Below, in pieces: positions 35,935 to 45,512 of a DNA stretch of 64,000 nucleotides. Where the stretch lies: positions 62,001-126,000 of the forward strand of contig CAVQEJ010000005.1 in NCBI GenBank assembly GCA_963711505.1, read 5' to 3'. The first letter of the stretch is position 1, and each line of letters begins with the position of its first letter. A program made the position numbers and the translations under genes. The stretch comes from JAGWRA01 sp963711505. Lineage in GTDB: Bacteria; Acidobacteriota; Vicinamibacteria; Vicinamibacterales; CAVVIG01. The notes beneath the pieces were generated by a model. That model did no database searches. It worked only from the letters and a program-made list of their open reading frames with translations, and was not told the DNA's origin.

Positions 35935-37715
35935 GCGGGCGCGAGATCCGCGGCGGCGCCACGGCCGACACCGGCCTTCTCCAGCACCATCGAACCGAGC
36001 ACGAGGACGTCCATGCCGGTGCGCAGGAAGCAGTCGAGGGCCTCGGCGGGCCGGTGCACGATCGGCTCGTTCTCGTTGAACGACGTGTTCAGCAGCATCG
36101 GCACGCCGGTCTCGCGCGCGAAGGCGCCGATCAGCTTCCAGTACAGCGGGTTGGTCGTCCGGCTGACCGTCTGCAGCCGGCCCGACCCGTCGACGTGCGT
36201 GATGGCGGGCACCCGGTCCCGCATGGCGGCCTTCACCGGGTACACCTGCATCATGAAGGGGTCCGGCACGGCGCCGTCGAAGTACTCGTCGAGCGCCTCG
36301 ACGAGCACGGACGGCGCGAAGGGACGGAACTTCTCCCGGAACTTGATCTTCGTGTTGAGGATGTCGCGCATGTCGGGACGGCGGGGATCGGCGAGGATGC
36401 TGCGGTTCCCCAGCGCGCGCGCGCCCCACTCCATCCGTCCCTGGAACCAGCCGACGATCCGCCCGGCGGCGATGGCCGCGGCCGTCTCGCGGCAGAGGAC
36501 GTCCTCGTCGGATTCGCGGCGGACGGTGCAGCCGGCCGCCTGCAGCCGCCCGGCCTCGTGCCGGATGGCGTCTTCGATGTCGGCCTCGGAGAACTCCGGC
36601 CCCCAGTACCCGTGCTCCATGACGAAGCCGCGCGATCCCCCGGCGGCGTGCCAGGCGTGGAAGGCGGCGCCGAGCGCGGTCCCGTTGTCGCCGGCTGCCG
36701 GCTGCAGGTACACCTCCTCGAATCCGGTCTGCTCCCGCACCTTGCCGTTGGCCACGCTGTTCATGGCGCAGCCGCCGGCCAGACACAGCCGCCGCTGGCC
36801 GGTGGCCTGGCGGACATGGCGGAGCACGTGGAACGCGGCCGCCTCGTAGACGGCCTGCAGCGACGCGGCAATCGCCTCGTGGCGCGGCTCCAGCGGATCG
36901 CCGGGCCGTCGCGCCGGACCGAGCAGCGCCTCGAGCTCGGGCGTGAAGACGGGGCCGATGACCGGTGCGCCACCCTCCCAGGTCATGGCCACGCCGTCCG
37001 ACGCGTGCCGGAAGTACCGCAGGTCGAGCGCGAACCGCCCGCCGGGCTGCAGGTCGACCATCCCGCGAAGGCGATCCACGAAGTCGGGCGCGCCGTACGG
37101 CGCGAGCCCCATCACCTTGAACTCGTCGCCATAGTGCGGGAAGCCCAGGTACTGCGTCACGGCGAGATACAGCATGCCGAGCGAGTGCGGAAAGAACACG
37201 CGCTCGATGCCGCGGAGCGTCGTGCCGGCCCCCGTGCCCCAGGACGTGCTGACGAAATCGCCGAACCCGTCGATCGCACAGACGGCCGCCTCGTCGTACG
37301 GACTCACGAAGAAGGCGCTGCCGAGGTGGGCCGGATGGTGCTCGACGAAGCGCAGGCGGGCGCGGATCCGCCGCGCGTCCAGCCCGAGCACCTCGGCGAG
37401 CCGCATCGGGATGTGCCGGACGCGCGCCAGGTTCTTCGTGCGATCGCCGACCAGGCCGCGGGGCCGCCGGCGCAGCAGGAACGCCGCCTTCCGCCACAGG
37501 TGAGCGCGCGGATCGCGCGACACGGCGTACAGATCGATCGCCTCGGCCGGCACGCCGCCCATGTGCAGGCAGGTCCGGATCGCCTCGACGGGGAACCCGG
37601 CGACGTGCTTGATGCGGACGAAGCGCTCCTCCTCGACGGCGGCCACCAGCCGGCCGTCGCGAACGAGCACGGCGGAGACGTCGCCGTGATAGGCGTTGAG
37701 TCCGAGAACAATCAC
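35931..37715 (-). CDS. Carbamoyltransferase, NodU/CmcH family
   Basis: A 594-aa enzyme that transfers a carbamoyl group from carbamoyl phosphate, via an AMP intermediate, to a hydroxyl on a sugar or small molecule. It opens MIVLGLNAYHGDVSAVLVRD, has the metal-binding FVEHHPAHLGSAFF near residue 125 and the Kae1-like DGFGDFVSTSWGTG. Conserved C-terminal YrdC-like elements include VGWFQGRMEWGARALGNRSI and ETGVPMLLNTSFNENEP. GTG start overlapping the upstream stop (GTGA). In this operon it probably decorates the exopolysaccharide. Confidence 0.93.
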   Translation of the reverse strand: MIVLGLNAYHGDVSAVLVRDGRLVAAVEEERFVRIKHVAGFPVEAIRTCLHMGGVPAEAIDLYAVSRDPRAHLWRKAAFLLRRRPRGLVGDRTKNLARVRHIPMRLAEVLGLDARRIRARLRFVEHHPAHLGSAFFVSPYDEAAVCAIDGFGDFVSTSWGTGAGTTLRGIERVFFPHSLGMLYLAVTQYLGFPHYGDEFKVMGLAPYGAPDFVDRLRGMVDLQPGGRFALDLRYFRHASDGVAMTWEGGAPVIGPVFTPELEALLGPARRPGDPLEPRHEAIAASLQAVYEAAAFHVLRHVRQATGQRRLCLAGGCAMNSVANGKVREQTGFEEVYLQPAAGDNGTALGAAFHAWHAAGGSRGFVMEHGYWGPEFSEADIEDAIRHEAGRLQAAGCTVRRESDEDVLCRETAAAIAAGRIVGWFQGRMEWGARALGNRSILADPRRPDMRDILNTKIKFREKFRPFAPSVLVEALDEYFDGAVPDPFMMQVYPVKAAMRDRVPAITHVDGSGRLQTVSRTTNPLYWKLIGAFARETGVPMLLNTSFNENEPIVHRPAEALDCFLRTGMDVLVLGSMVLEKAGVGRGAAADLAPA

Positions 37716-38323
37716 GAAGGGTTTCGGTGCTGAACGGGGGCGATCCGTTCGAAGATGGTGAGGCTGTCGATCATCTCGAGCACCGTGAACGCACGGTCCG
37801 GCAGGATCACCTCACGGGTGTACCGGATGCTGTCGAGCGCGGGGCGGCCGGGCATGGGGCGGCTGTCGTGCACCGCGACGATGCCGCCCGGCACGACGAG
37901 CGGGCTCCAGGCGTGCCAGTCGGTGTCAATCCCCTGCCAGCTGTGATCGCCGTCGATCAGCAGGAGATCCACGGGCCCGGTCCAGCCTGTCGCCACCTCC
38001 GCGCTGGGGCGCTGTTCGAGCACGAAGCGGCCGTGGGGCACCTTCGCCACTTCCTTCAACATGATCAGGCGCTCCACGCTCGCCCCCACCGGACGGACGC
38101 GGCGCGTGTCGATGCCGGTCAGCGTGCCGCTCGGGTCCATGGCCCGCCGCAACTCGCGCAAGGAGACGCCGTACGCCACGCCAATGACCACGACGTTGCG
38201 CCGACCCAGACCGTGGCGCGCCAGGCACGCCCGCTCTGCCTCCGTGATCTGCGTGCGGGCTTCCTGGAACCCCAGGCGGTAGGCGAGCCACCGCATCGAA
38301 CGACCCTTCCACGTCGCGCTCAT
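37712..38323 (-). CDS. Class I SAM methyltransferase (Methyltransf_24-like), copy 1
   Basis: A 203-aa protein with a Rossmann methyltransferase fold: VVVIGVAYGVSLRELRRAMD as motif I, GTLTGIDTRR, LLLIDGDHSWQGIDTDWHAW and GGIVAVHDSRPMPG. The DGDHS motif is typical of Methyltransf_24 and CmcI-like enzymes that modify sugars. It is a paralogue of the 194-aa protein at 39367-39951, sharing the EAERACLA.., DGDHSW.GID and RIA ending. Start ATG at 38323; stop overlaps the carbamoyltransferase GTG. Confidence 0.85.
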   Translation of the reverse strand: MSATWKGRSMRWLAYRLGFQEARTQITEAERACLARHGLGRRNVVVIGVAYGVSLRELRRAMDPSGTLTGIDTRRVRPVGASVERLIMLKEVAKVPHGRFVLEQRPSAEVATGWTGPVDLLLIDGDHSWQGIDTDWHAWSPLVVPGGIVAVHDSRPMPGRPALDSIRYTREVILPDRAFTVLEMIDSLTIFERIAPVQHRNPS

Positions 38324-38348
38324 CGGTCTCCTCCGTTGTGGCTTCGCC

Positions 38349-39404
38349 TCATGGTTCCCTGGACGACCGCACGTACAGGCTGTCGGCCGCAGCCAGCAGC
38401 CACGGCAGGCGGCGGCTCAACCCGCGCAGCCGGTCCGACAGCCGCACGATCAGCCGCGCACCGGCGGGCAGCAGATCGAGATCGCCCCGCTGTGCGTTCA
38501 GCGTGAAGAATCCGTCGACCTCCAGCGACGACGGGCCCACGGCGGTCTCGAAGGCGCGCCGGAGCGCCGTGGGCGTCCAGTAGCGGACCTCGAACCCGCG
38601 GGGCGTGCGGAACGCGCGGCGCGCCTGCTGGTACAGGTTGCGGAGGCCGAAGCGGTTCGCCATCTGGATCAGCGCCCGGCCGCCCCTCGCCAGGACGCGC
38701 CGCACCTCCCGCAGGCACGCGCCGGCGTCATCGGGCGAGAAGTGCTGCAGCACGCTGTACGAAAAGACGACGTCGAAGGCTCCGTCGCGGAACGGCAGGT
38801 GGCGGCCGTCGCCGACGACGACACGGAGGGCGCATCCCGCGTGCGCCGCCACCTGCCGCGCCGCGAGCACGGCCGGCAGCGACGGGTCGAGCCCCACGAC
38901 GGTATAGCCGAGGCGCGCGGCGCTCACCGACCAGCGGCCCCAGTTGCAGCCGAGGTCGAGCAGCGGCGCACCCGCTCCCGGCGGCAGCCGGATCTCCGGA
39001 ATCGGCCAGCGGGTCAACCCGGTCGCCAGGCGCCGATAGAGATTGCCGGACGTTCCCAGCAGCGACGCCGCCACGAAGGCGCGCAACTCCGCCTCGGACC
39101 GCGGCTGCCGGGCCGCCTCCGCCTCCGAACGATCCAGCGCATGACGCGCAGCCGGATGAGCGGGCAGGTCCTCCTCGACCAGCAGCAGCGGCACGCCGTC
39201 GACCACTGGATACCGGTGCCCCGCCTCGCAGACCAGCGTGCCACCTTCGGCGCGCAGCCCGGTGCGATCCCGCGGACAGGCCAGACGCTCGAGCAGCCAC
39301 GGATCCACCGCGGCCGGCTCCGTTCCAGCCACCAGGCCCGCATCCGATCCGGCGGCAGCCGGTGGGTCAGGCGATGCGTTCGAGGATGGTGAGACTGTCA
39401 ACAC
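38349..39404 (-). CDS. SAM methyltransferase with N-terminal Trm112-like zinc segment
   Basis: The N-terminus (LLERLACPRDRTGLRAEGG, then VDGVPLLL) resembles the Trm112-like fold often fused to sugar methyltransferases. A Methyltransf_11 domain follows (LLDLGCNWGRWSVSAARLG; VVVGDGRHLPFRDGAFDVVF; LREVRRVLARGGRALIQMAN). The frame is open to GTG 39404, 351 aa, which would overlap the upstream gene by 38 bases. An internal GTG about 24 codons in (VAGTEPAAVDPW) would avoid most of that overlap, so the start is uncertain. Confidence 0.85.
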   Translation of the reverse strand: MLTVSPSSNASPDPPAAAGSDAGLVAGTEPAAVDPWLLERLACPRDRTGLRAEGGTLVCEAGHRYPVVDGVPLLLVEEDLPAHPAARHALDRSEAEAARQPRSEAELRAFVAASLLGTSGNLYRRLATGLTRWPIPEIRLPPGAGAPLLDLGCNWGRWSVSAARLGYTVVGLDPSLPAVLAARQVAAHAGCALRVVVGDGRHLPFRDGAFDVVFSYSVLQHFSPDDAGACLREVRRVLARGGRALIQMANRFGLRNLYQQARRAFRTPRGFEVRYWTPTALRRAFETAVGPSSLEVDGFFTLNAQRGDLDLLPAGARLIVRLSDRLRGLSRRLPWLLAAADSLYVRSSREP

Positions 39405-39951
39405 CGGTTACCAGCTTGAAGCGGGCGTCGGCCAGGATGACGTTCGTCGTGTACCGCACGCTGTCCAGGGGCGCCGAGACCACCCCGGGCGGCACCCGGC
39501 TGTCGTGCAGCGCCACGATCCCGCCCGGCGCGAGGTGGACGCTCCAGTCCCGCCAGTCGCGATCGATGCCGTTCCAGGAATGATCGCCGTCGATGAAGAG
39601 AAAATCAATCGGACCCGCCCATCCCTGCACGGCCTCGTGGCTCAGGCGCCGATCGAGCACCACTCGCCCGCGGCGGCACCTGCGGATCTCGTGCTGCGCC
39701 ACGAGGCGTTCGAAGCTCACGCCCAGCCGTCCAGCCGGATGGGGATCGATGGCCGTCAGCACGGCCTCCGGATCCATGGCCCCGCACAGCACCGCCGTGG
39801 ACACGCCGTGCATGACGCCGATTTCGACGAGCCGCTTCCGCCCGGCCGCATACTGCGCCAGGCACGCCCGCTCGGCCGCCGTCGTCTGGGTGTGCGGGGC
39901 GCGGAGCCCGAAGCGATACAGCAGCCAGTGTACGGCGCTCCCCTTCAGCAC
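39367..39951 (-). CDS. Class I SAM methyltransferase (Methyltransf_24-like), copy 2
   Basis: A 194-aa paralogue of the protein at 37712-38323: AAERACLAQYAAGRKRLVEI, GVMHGVSTAVLCGAMDPEAV, FLFIDGDHSWNGIDRDWRDW, GGIVALHDSRVPPG. GTG at 39951 (preceded by GGAGCGGA) overlaps the glycosyltransferase end by 7 bases. The two copies flank the Trm112-like methyltransferase, which suggests duplication and separate methylation sites on the polymer. Confidence 0.85.
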   Translation of the reverse strand: MLKGSAVHWLLYRFGLRAPHTQTTAAERACLAQYAAGRKRLVEIGVMHGVSTAVLCGAMDPEAVLTAIDPHPAGRLGVSFERLVAQHEIRRCRRGRVVLDRRLSHEAVQGWAGPIDFLFIDGDHSWNGIDRDWRDWSVHLAPGGIVALHDSRVPPGVVSAPLDSVRYTTNVILADARFKLVTGVDSLTILERIA

Positions 39952-41117
39952 GGTCCGCTCCGCGGCACGACGCGGCCGGACGGGGTGGGCGCCGGCGCGG
40001 CGTCCGCGCCGGCCTGGCCGGACAGGCCGAGCGCCGCGACGAACCGGCGGTGGAACTGCTCCTCGGTGAAGCAGCCGGCGAAGCGCTGGACGCCGGCCGC
40101 GCCCATCCGCCGGCACAGGCCGGCATCCAGGAACAGCCGCCGTATCGCGTCCAGCACGGCCGCGTCGTCGGCCGGGTCCACGATGAGGCCGGTCGTCCCG
40201 TCGACGATGATCTCCGAGGCGGCGCCGGTCCCGCCGATGCACGCCCGGCCCGCCTGCATCCCTTCGAGGAACGTCAGGCCGAAGCCCTCGTCGGCGCTCG
40301 GCATCACGACGAACGCACACGCATCGTACAGGTGCTGGAGCTCGGCGTCGGACACACGGCCCACGAAACGGACGGCCGACGACAGACCGAGCGTTCCGCT
40401 GAGACGCTCCAGGCGCTCGCGATCGTCCCCGTCGCCGGCGATGACGAGCCGGGCGCCGGGTACGTCCTCTCGAAGCCGTCCCCAGAGCCGCAGCAGCCGA
40501 TCGTGTCCCTTGTAGCGCTCGTCGGATCGCAGGCGACCCACGATGAGCGCGAATCCGTCTCCGTCCGCCGGTGACGCGGTTGACACCGGCCGCGCTCTCA
40601 CGGGAATGCCGGGCGCGCAGATCGTGATGGGCCGATCGGCGCAGTCCGGATTCGCCCGCCGGAAGCGCTCGATCGTGTGCGCGGAGATCGCCACGACCCG
40701 ATCGACACGTCGGAGCACCAGCCGCTGGATCGGCGAGAGCGGCCTCCAGGCTTCGATGCCGTAGAGCAGGAGGGCCGACGAGGCGCCGCGCGACAGCCAT
40801 GGAAGCGCGAGCGGTGCCAGGTTCAGGTGCATCACGAGGAGCAGGGTGCCGGACTGGTCCCGCAGCCCCTCCCGCAGCGCCCAGGCCGCCAGCCGCGTGC
40901 GCCGGCCGCATGCGCCCCGGGGCGTGACGCCGCCGAGATCTCCGGCGGCACCGCGGCGCGGGGCATCGAGCAGCGACCAGGCCTCGACGCGCCGGCCGGC
41001 CGGCGCGTCGGCCGCGAGCGCCCGCACGGCCGACCGCGACACCGCCTGCACGCCCCCGGGCGCGTCGAGCTCGGTGGCGAGAACGACGATGCGCGACGGA
41101 TCGCAACCGGCGGTCAT
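39945..41117 (-). CDS. Glycosyltransferase family 4 protein
   Basis: A 390-aa GT-B enzyme starting at ATG 41117 (MTAGCDPSRIVVLATELDAP), which overlaps the previous stop as ATGA. The acceptor-side loop is ELDAPGGVQAVSRSAVRAL. The donor domain contains ALIVGRLRSDERYKGHDRLL, LVIAGDGDDRERLERL and the EX7E region MPSADEGFGLTFLEGMQAGR. Donor and acceptor sugars cannot be read from the sequence. Confidence 0.9.
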   Translation of the reverse strand: MTAGCDPSRIVVLATELDAPGGVQAVSRSAVRALAADAPAGRRVEAWSLLDAPRRGAAGDLGGVTPRGACGRRTRLAAWALREGLRDQSGTLLLVMHLNLAPLALPWLSRGASSALLLYGIEAWRPLSPIQRLVLRRVDRVVAISAHTIERFRRANPDCADRPITICAPGIPVRARPVSTASPADGDGFALIVGRLRSDERYKGHDRLLRLWGRLREDVPGARLVIAGDGDDRERLERLSGTLGLSSAVRFVGRVSDAELQHLYDACAFVVMPSADEGFGLTFLEGMQAGRACIGGTGAASEIIVDGTTGLIVDPADDAAVLDAIRRLFLDAGLCRRMGAAGVQRFAGCFTEEQFHRRFVAALGLSGQAGADAAPAPTPSGRVVPRSGPC

Positions 41118-42325
41118 CGTGAGATCGTGGGAAACGTCCGCACCTCGATGGCGGAGGCCGAGGTCACGGCCCGCTCGTAGCACTTCACCATCCGATCGGC
41201 AATCGCCTCCCAGTCGAACGCGGCGAGCGTCTCGCGCCGACCGTTGGCTCCCGCGCGCCGGCGCAAGTCTCCGTCGTCCATCAGCGTCGCGAGCGCCGCC
41301 GCCGTCGCGGCCACGGTGCCGTCGACCCAGAACCCTGCCTTCCACCGCTCGATCTGCGGCCAGGGACAGTCGCGGCTCACCACCACGGGGAGCCCGGCGG
41401 CCATCGCCTCACCGACGGCCAGTCCGAAGTTCTCCGAATGCGAGATCAGGGCGAAGACATCGGCCGCCGCGTACGCGGCGTCGCGGTCGAGGCCGTCCAA
41501 CTGGCCGGCCAGGATCATCGTGCGGGCGCCGACGAGATCGGCGAATCGCCGCTTCAGCGCCGCCGCGTAATCCGCGTCGCCCGTGCCGGCCACGAGGAGC
41601 CGCGCCCGGGGGCGGGTGGCGGCCACCTGCCGGAACGCGTCGCCGAGCGTCTCCAGCCCCTTCTTCGGATGCAGTCGCCCGACGTACAACACGACGACGT
41701 CGTCATCGCGCAGGCCGTGCCGCGTGCGGAACGCCGCGATCGCTCCAGTCGACACCGCGGCGGCCGGATCGATGCCGTTCGGCACGACATCGATCGGGCG
41801 ATCGAGGTGCAGGCGGAGCAGGTCGTCCCGTTCGCTCTCGCTGGTGGCGTGCAGCCGCGCGGCACCGACCAGCGTGGGACGTTCGAAGGCGCGGTACGCG
41901 ATCCACTTACGGGCGCGTGATCGGCCGAACGACCAGGGCGCCAGCATGCCGCGCGGCGTCTGGACGTAGGGAATGCCCGCGCGGCGGCACCAGGCCGCCG
42001 CCTCCCAGACGATCACGTTCCAGCAGCCGTGCAGATGAACGAGATCCCATGCCCGCCCCTGCTCCGCGAGCACACGGTGCAGCGAGGCGGCCCGGAAGTA
42101 CCGGCGCGGGACCGTCCGCGGCAGGTACCGCACGGGCACGCCTTCGAACGTGCCGGCGGCCGTGACCGCGGACGGCAGTTCGCCGGCGCCATCGGCCGTC
42201 GTCGTGAGCACGTCGATCGACAGTCCGGCCCGCTGCAGCGCGCGGCACAGCCCGAGGACGCTGCGCGGCGGCCCGCCATAGACGAATGCGGGTGCGAAGT
42301 ACGGGCTGACGTGGAGGACGCGCAT
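41114..42325 (-). CDS. Glycosyltransferase family 4 protein
   Basis: A 403-aa GT-B enzyme: MRVLHVSPYFAPAFVYGGPP, LVHLHGCWNVIVWEAAAWC, VVVLYVGRLHPKKGLETLGD, and HSENFGLAVGEAMAAGLPVV as the EX7E region. The YGGPPRSVLGLCRAL opening is common in capsule and exopolysaccharide GT4 enzymes. ATG at 42325 lies 17 bases after the Wzy stop. Confidence 0.92.
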   Translation of the reverse strand: MRVLHVSPYFAPAFVYGGPPRSVLGLCRALQRAGLSIDVLTTTADGAGELPSAVTAAGTFEGVPVRYLPRTVPRRYFRAASLHRVLAEQGRAWDLVHLHGCWNVIVWEAAAWCRRAGIPYVQTPRGMLAPWSFGRSRARKWIAYRAFERPTLVGAARLHATSESERDDLLRLHLDRPIDVVPNGIDPAAAVSTGAIAAFRTRHGLRDDDVVVLYVGRLHPKKGLETLGDAFRQVAATRPRARLLVAGTGDADYAAALKRRFADLVGARTMILAGQLDGLDRDAAYAAADVFALISHSENFGLAVGEAMAAGLPVVVSRDCPWPQIERWKAGFWVDGTVAATAAALATLMDDGDLRRRAGANGRRETLAAFDWEAIADRMVKCYERAVTSASAIEVRTFPTISR

Positions 42326-42342
42326 GGCGGAGCGAGCCGGCG

Positions 42343-43866
42343 TCAGGCGGGCCCGCGGGAATGGAAGCTCCAGCGATCGGCGTCGCGGCCGACGATCGGA
42401 TCCAGCCGCGCCAGCCGCGCCAGGAAATAGCGATCGGCCAGCACCGCCGCGCCGCCGAAGTAGATCAGCATCGTGCCGGCGAATCCGATCGTCTGCACCC
42501 ACGACCGTTCGAACAGGTAGAGCGACAGCCAGAAGATGACGGTGACCGTGGCGACGGCGAGCTCCCGATGCCTGATCGTTCGCAGCAGCCAGGCGTAGGC
42601 CGCTCCCAGGAAGACGCCCCAGAGCACGATCGGGAGGAACATCCACGGGACGCCGAAGTCGAGATAGCCCTCGGCCGCGTACCCGAACGCGATGGTGGTG
42701 CCCTGCTCCGCGCCGGCGACCGGCAGGCCCGTGTACCGCCGCACCATGTTGCTGTCGGACTGCACCGCGGCCTTGTCGGGGAAGAAGACGCGCGGCTCGA
42801 GCGCGTGCATCACGGCGCCCTCGAGGATCGAGCCGCCGGTGTGCGGCAGGACGGCGGGCACCCGCGCGACGGCCAGGGCCGGGAAATAGATGGCCCAGAT
42901 CCGATCGACCAGTTGATCGGCGTCGAGCATGAACTCGGACTGGTCGCTCTGCAGCCACTGCGACGACAGCGCGAACACCCGATCGAAGCGCTCGGCACGC
43001 GAAGCCGCCATCTGCGGATTGGCGAACTCGGCCCGGTACTGGACGCGGACGGAGATCCACAGCAGGCTGATGCCCGCCAGTGCCGTCCCGATCGCAATCG
43101 CGGTGAGCCAGTGCTGCACCTTCCGCAAGTCGAAGACCCCGGCCAGCACCACGGCGGCAATGACGAGCGGCTCCCGGAAGCCGGCGAAGAAGCCGGTCAG
43201 GCCGAGCACGACTTCCACGCCGAGCAGCAGCCCGAAGGGCAGCCAGTGCAGCCTGGGCCGGCTGATCCGCCGCAGGATCAGGAACAGCGTTCCCAGGTGG
43301 ACGTACCGCAGGACCAGGATGGCCTGCGTCAGCGCCGGGTAATCGAACGCGACCTGCGAGATGGTGCCCTCGAGCACGAGAGACACCAGGTAGACGACGA
43401 ACAGCAGGCCGAGCGAGGTCGGCAGGTCCATCGGACGACGTTCCCAGGCCCGGCCGGACGCGTCTGCGGGATGCAGCAGCCACCGGCCGATCCGCAGCCC
43501 GATGACCAGGGACGTGACGCAGCCGAGGCCGATCAGAACCATCGGCCGGTAGTTGCTGGAGTACATGGCCGTGGCCTGCCGGCCGGTCACCAGGAAATAG
43601 TAGATGCCGATCGTGACCTGCACCCACTGGAAGATGAGCGCGAACGCCAGCACGTGCAGGTCGTCGTCGTTCGGCACGCCCCACCAGATCGCCCACAGCA
43701 CGACCAGCGCGAGCGAGGCCAGCCAGTTGCCGGTGACGAAGCCGAGCAGGATCGCGATGATCCCCGTCGTGACGAACGCCGACAGCGGCGACGTGTGCCG
43801 CTGCCTCTCGACACCGGCTGCCGGGTAGGCCCGGTACTCGAACTCATTCATGGGCGTGTTCGCCAT
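42343..43866 (-). CDS. Wzy-like oligosaccharide repeat-unit polymerase
   Basis: A 507-aa polytopic inner-membrane protein with at least ten hydrophobic segments (for example AFVTTGIIAILLGFVTGNWL, LASLALVVLWAIWW, VLIGLGCVTSLVIGLRIG, WMFLPIVLWGVFLGAAYAWL). A large extracytoplasmic loop lies around residues 275-385, including EFMLDADQLVDRIWAIY. Topology, length and position beside the flippase fit a Wzy polymerase, a family with little sequence conservation, so the call rests on context. Alternative start ATG at 43851. Confidence 0.8.
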   Translation of the reverse strand: MANTPMNEFEYRAYPAAGVERQRHTSPLSAFVTTGIIAILLGFVTGNWLASLALVVLWAIWWGVPNDDDLHVLAFALIFQWVQVTIGIYYFLVTGRQATAMYSSNYRPMVLIGLGCVTSLVIGLRIGRWLLHPADASGRAWERRPMDLPTSLGLLFVVYLVSLVLEGTISQVAFDYPALTQAILVLRYVHLGTLFLILRRISRPRLHWLPFGLLLGVEVVLGLTGFFAGFREPLVIAAVVLAGVFDLRKVQHWLTAIAIGTALAGISLLWISVRVQYRAEFANPQMAASRAERFDRVFALSSQWLQSDQSEFMLDADQLVDRIWAIYFPALAVARVPAVLPHTGGSILEGAVMHALEPRVFFPDKAAVQSDSNMVRRYTGLPVAGAEQGTTIAFGYAAEGYLDFGVPWMFLPIVLWGVFLGAAYAWLLRTIRHRELAVATVTVIFWLSLYLFERSWVQTIGFAGTMLIYFGGAAVLADRYFLARLARLDPIVGRDADRWSFHSRGPA

Positions 43867-43886
43867 CGAAGCGGGTCATTGATCTC

Positions 43887-45512
43887 TCAACCGGCCACCA
43901 CACCAGTCGCCAGCTTGTCGAGCCGCAACCAGCGCCGCACCGGCGGGCCGCCGGGCACCCAGGTCAGCAGCTCGGCCAGGATCGGCGCGTACGCCACGCG
44001 CAGCACGACGAGGGTCGTCAACAGATACACCAGACCGAGCCCGGCGAGCCGGACGACCGGCACGGGCATCACCCAGGCCCGTCCTGCCAGCCAGGTGGCG
44101 AGCGTCGCCAACAACCCCGTCGCGACGGCTGGCACGAGTGCGGTGCGCCGCCAGGCCGGCTCGAGCAGCGCGGATGCACGACCGAGCGCCACCACGGCCG
44201 CCACCAGCTGGGCGGCGGCGGCCACCCAGGCGTAGACGAGCACCGAGTCGGTCGCCCACGCGAAGCCGAGCGCCGGCAGCACGAGCGCCGCCGCCAGCAG
44301 GTCCAGCATCAGACACAGACGGAGCCGACTCGTGGCCAGCAGGACGCTGGAGCCGGTGAGGAACACCAGACCGCCGAGGCCTCCCAGCACGCCCGGCCAG
44401 ATGAGCGGATCCATCGCAATCCATTTCTGTCCGTACAGGACCCGCGACAGCATCGTCCCCTCGAGGCCAGCGAACAGCGCACCGGGCACGCCGATGAGCA
44501 GCACCACCTGGACGAACTGCGTCGCGCGCCTGGCGTAGCGCCGGGCATCGCCACTCTCGCGTGGGAGGAATGGATACACGGTCTCCTGGATGATGCCGGT
44601 GAACCGGCCGAGCGTCACCCCGTAGAGCGCCTGCGCCCGATTGAGCAGTCCCATGGCGACGAAGCCGACCGTCGGAGCCAGCACCGTCGCGCCGAGGGCT
44701 CCGGAGAGGCCGTTGACGAGTCCCGACCCGAACCGCTGCGCGCCGAAGTTCAGCGAGTCGCGATACAGCCGCCAGACGGGCGGCCGCCACCAGCCGCGCG
44801 GCGGCCGCCAGCCGCGCACGACGAGGAGATCGAACCCGTACGGCACGGCCGTCAGCACGTTCGCCCCCAGCACGATGGCGTACGCGCCCCAGCCGGCGAG
44901 CGCGAGTCCGACGGTCGTCGCGAGGCGCAGCGCCGTCCCGGCCCCCGCGATGATCTTCAGCCGGCGGAAGTCCAGCCGCCGGCGCAGCATGGTCGCCCCG
45001 ATCTGGTTCGGCCAGTCGAGGACGAGGCCGATCGCCGCCAGGTGCAGCAGCGGCGCCACCGCCCGATAGGACGGCACGAACCAGCACGCCGCCGCAATCC
45101 CCTGGCCGACGAGCGCCAACCCGACCTGCACGTAGAACGCCATCGTCCAGTGGGCGCCCCAGTCCGGCTGCTCGTGCTCGGGGAGCTGCACGGCATGCTC
45201 CACGAAGCCGCGCGAGCTGAAGGCGCTCAGCAGGCTGAGAATGCCGAGCACGGCCGCCACGCGGCCGTAGTCCTCGGGCGAAACGATGCGGACGAGGACG
45301 AGCATCGAGGCGAAGCTCGCCAGCGTCTCGAACACCTGGTAGGACGCGCTCCAGGTAATGCCCTGCAGCGCGAGCCGGCGCCGATCGATGCGCGCTTCGT
45401 CGGGCTGCGCCGACGCGACGATCGGCACATCGTCCAGCGACGGCGCGGTTTCCCGCGCCGCCGGCCGCGGGGCGGCCTGTGGCTCACGCGTCTCGAAATC
45501 GTCCGGATTCAC
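43887..45512 (-). CDS. Wzx-like oligosaccharide flippase
   Basis: A 541-aa MATE/MVF-superfamily membrane protein with about 12-14 helices. After a soluble N-terminus, the first helix region reads RLALQGITWSASYQVFETLA, then SMLVLVRIVSPEDYGRVAAV (the polysaccharide-synthesis signature), and later GLLNRAQALYGVTLGRFTG. It would flip undecaprenyl-linked repeat units. I choose GTG at 45512 because it overlaps the upstream stop (GTGA), as elsewhere in this operon; the frame is open to 45554. Confidence 0.9.
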   Translation of the reverse strand: MNPDDFETREPQAAPRPAARETAPSLDDVPIVASAQPDEARIDRRRLALQGITWSASYQVFETLASFASMLVLVRIVSPEDYGRVAAVLGILSLLSAFSSRGFVEHAVQLPEHEQPDWGAHWTMAFYVQVGLALVGQGIAAACWFVPSYRAVAPLLHLAAIGLVLDWPNQIGATMLRRRLDFRRLKIIAGAGTALRLATTVGLALAGWGAYAIVLGANVLTAVPYGFDLLVVRGWRPPRGWWRPPVWRLYRDSLNFGAQRFGSGLVNGLSGALGATVLAPTVGFVAMGLLNRAQALYGVTLGRFTGIIQETVYPFLPRESGDARRYARRATQFVQVVLLIGVPGALFAGLEGTMLSRVLYGQKWIAMDPLIWPGVLGGLGGLVFLTGSSVLLATSRLRLCLMLDLLAAALVLPALGFAWATDSVLVYAWVAAAAQLVAAVVALGRASALLEPAWRRTALVPAVATGLLATLATWLAGRAWVMPVPVVRLAGLGLVYLLTTLVVLRVAYAPILAELLTWVPGGPPVRRWLRLDKLATGVVAG

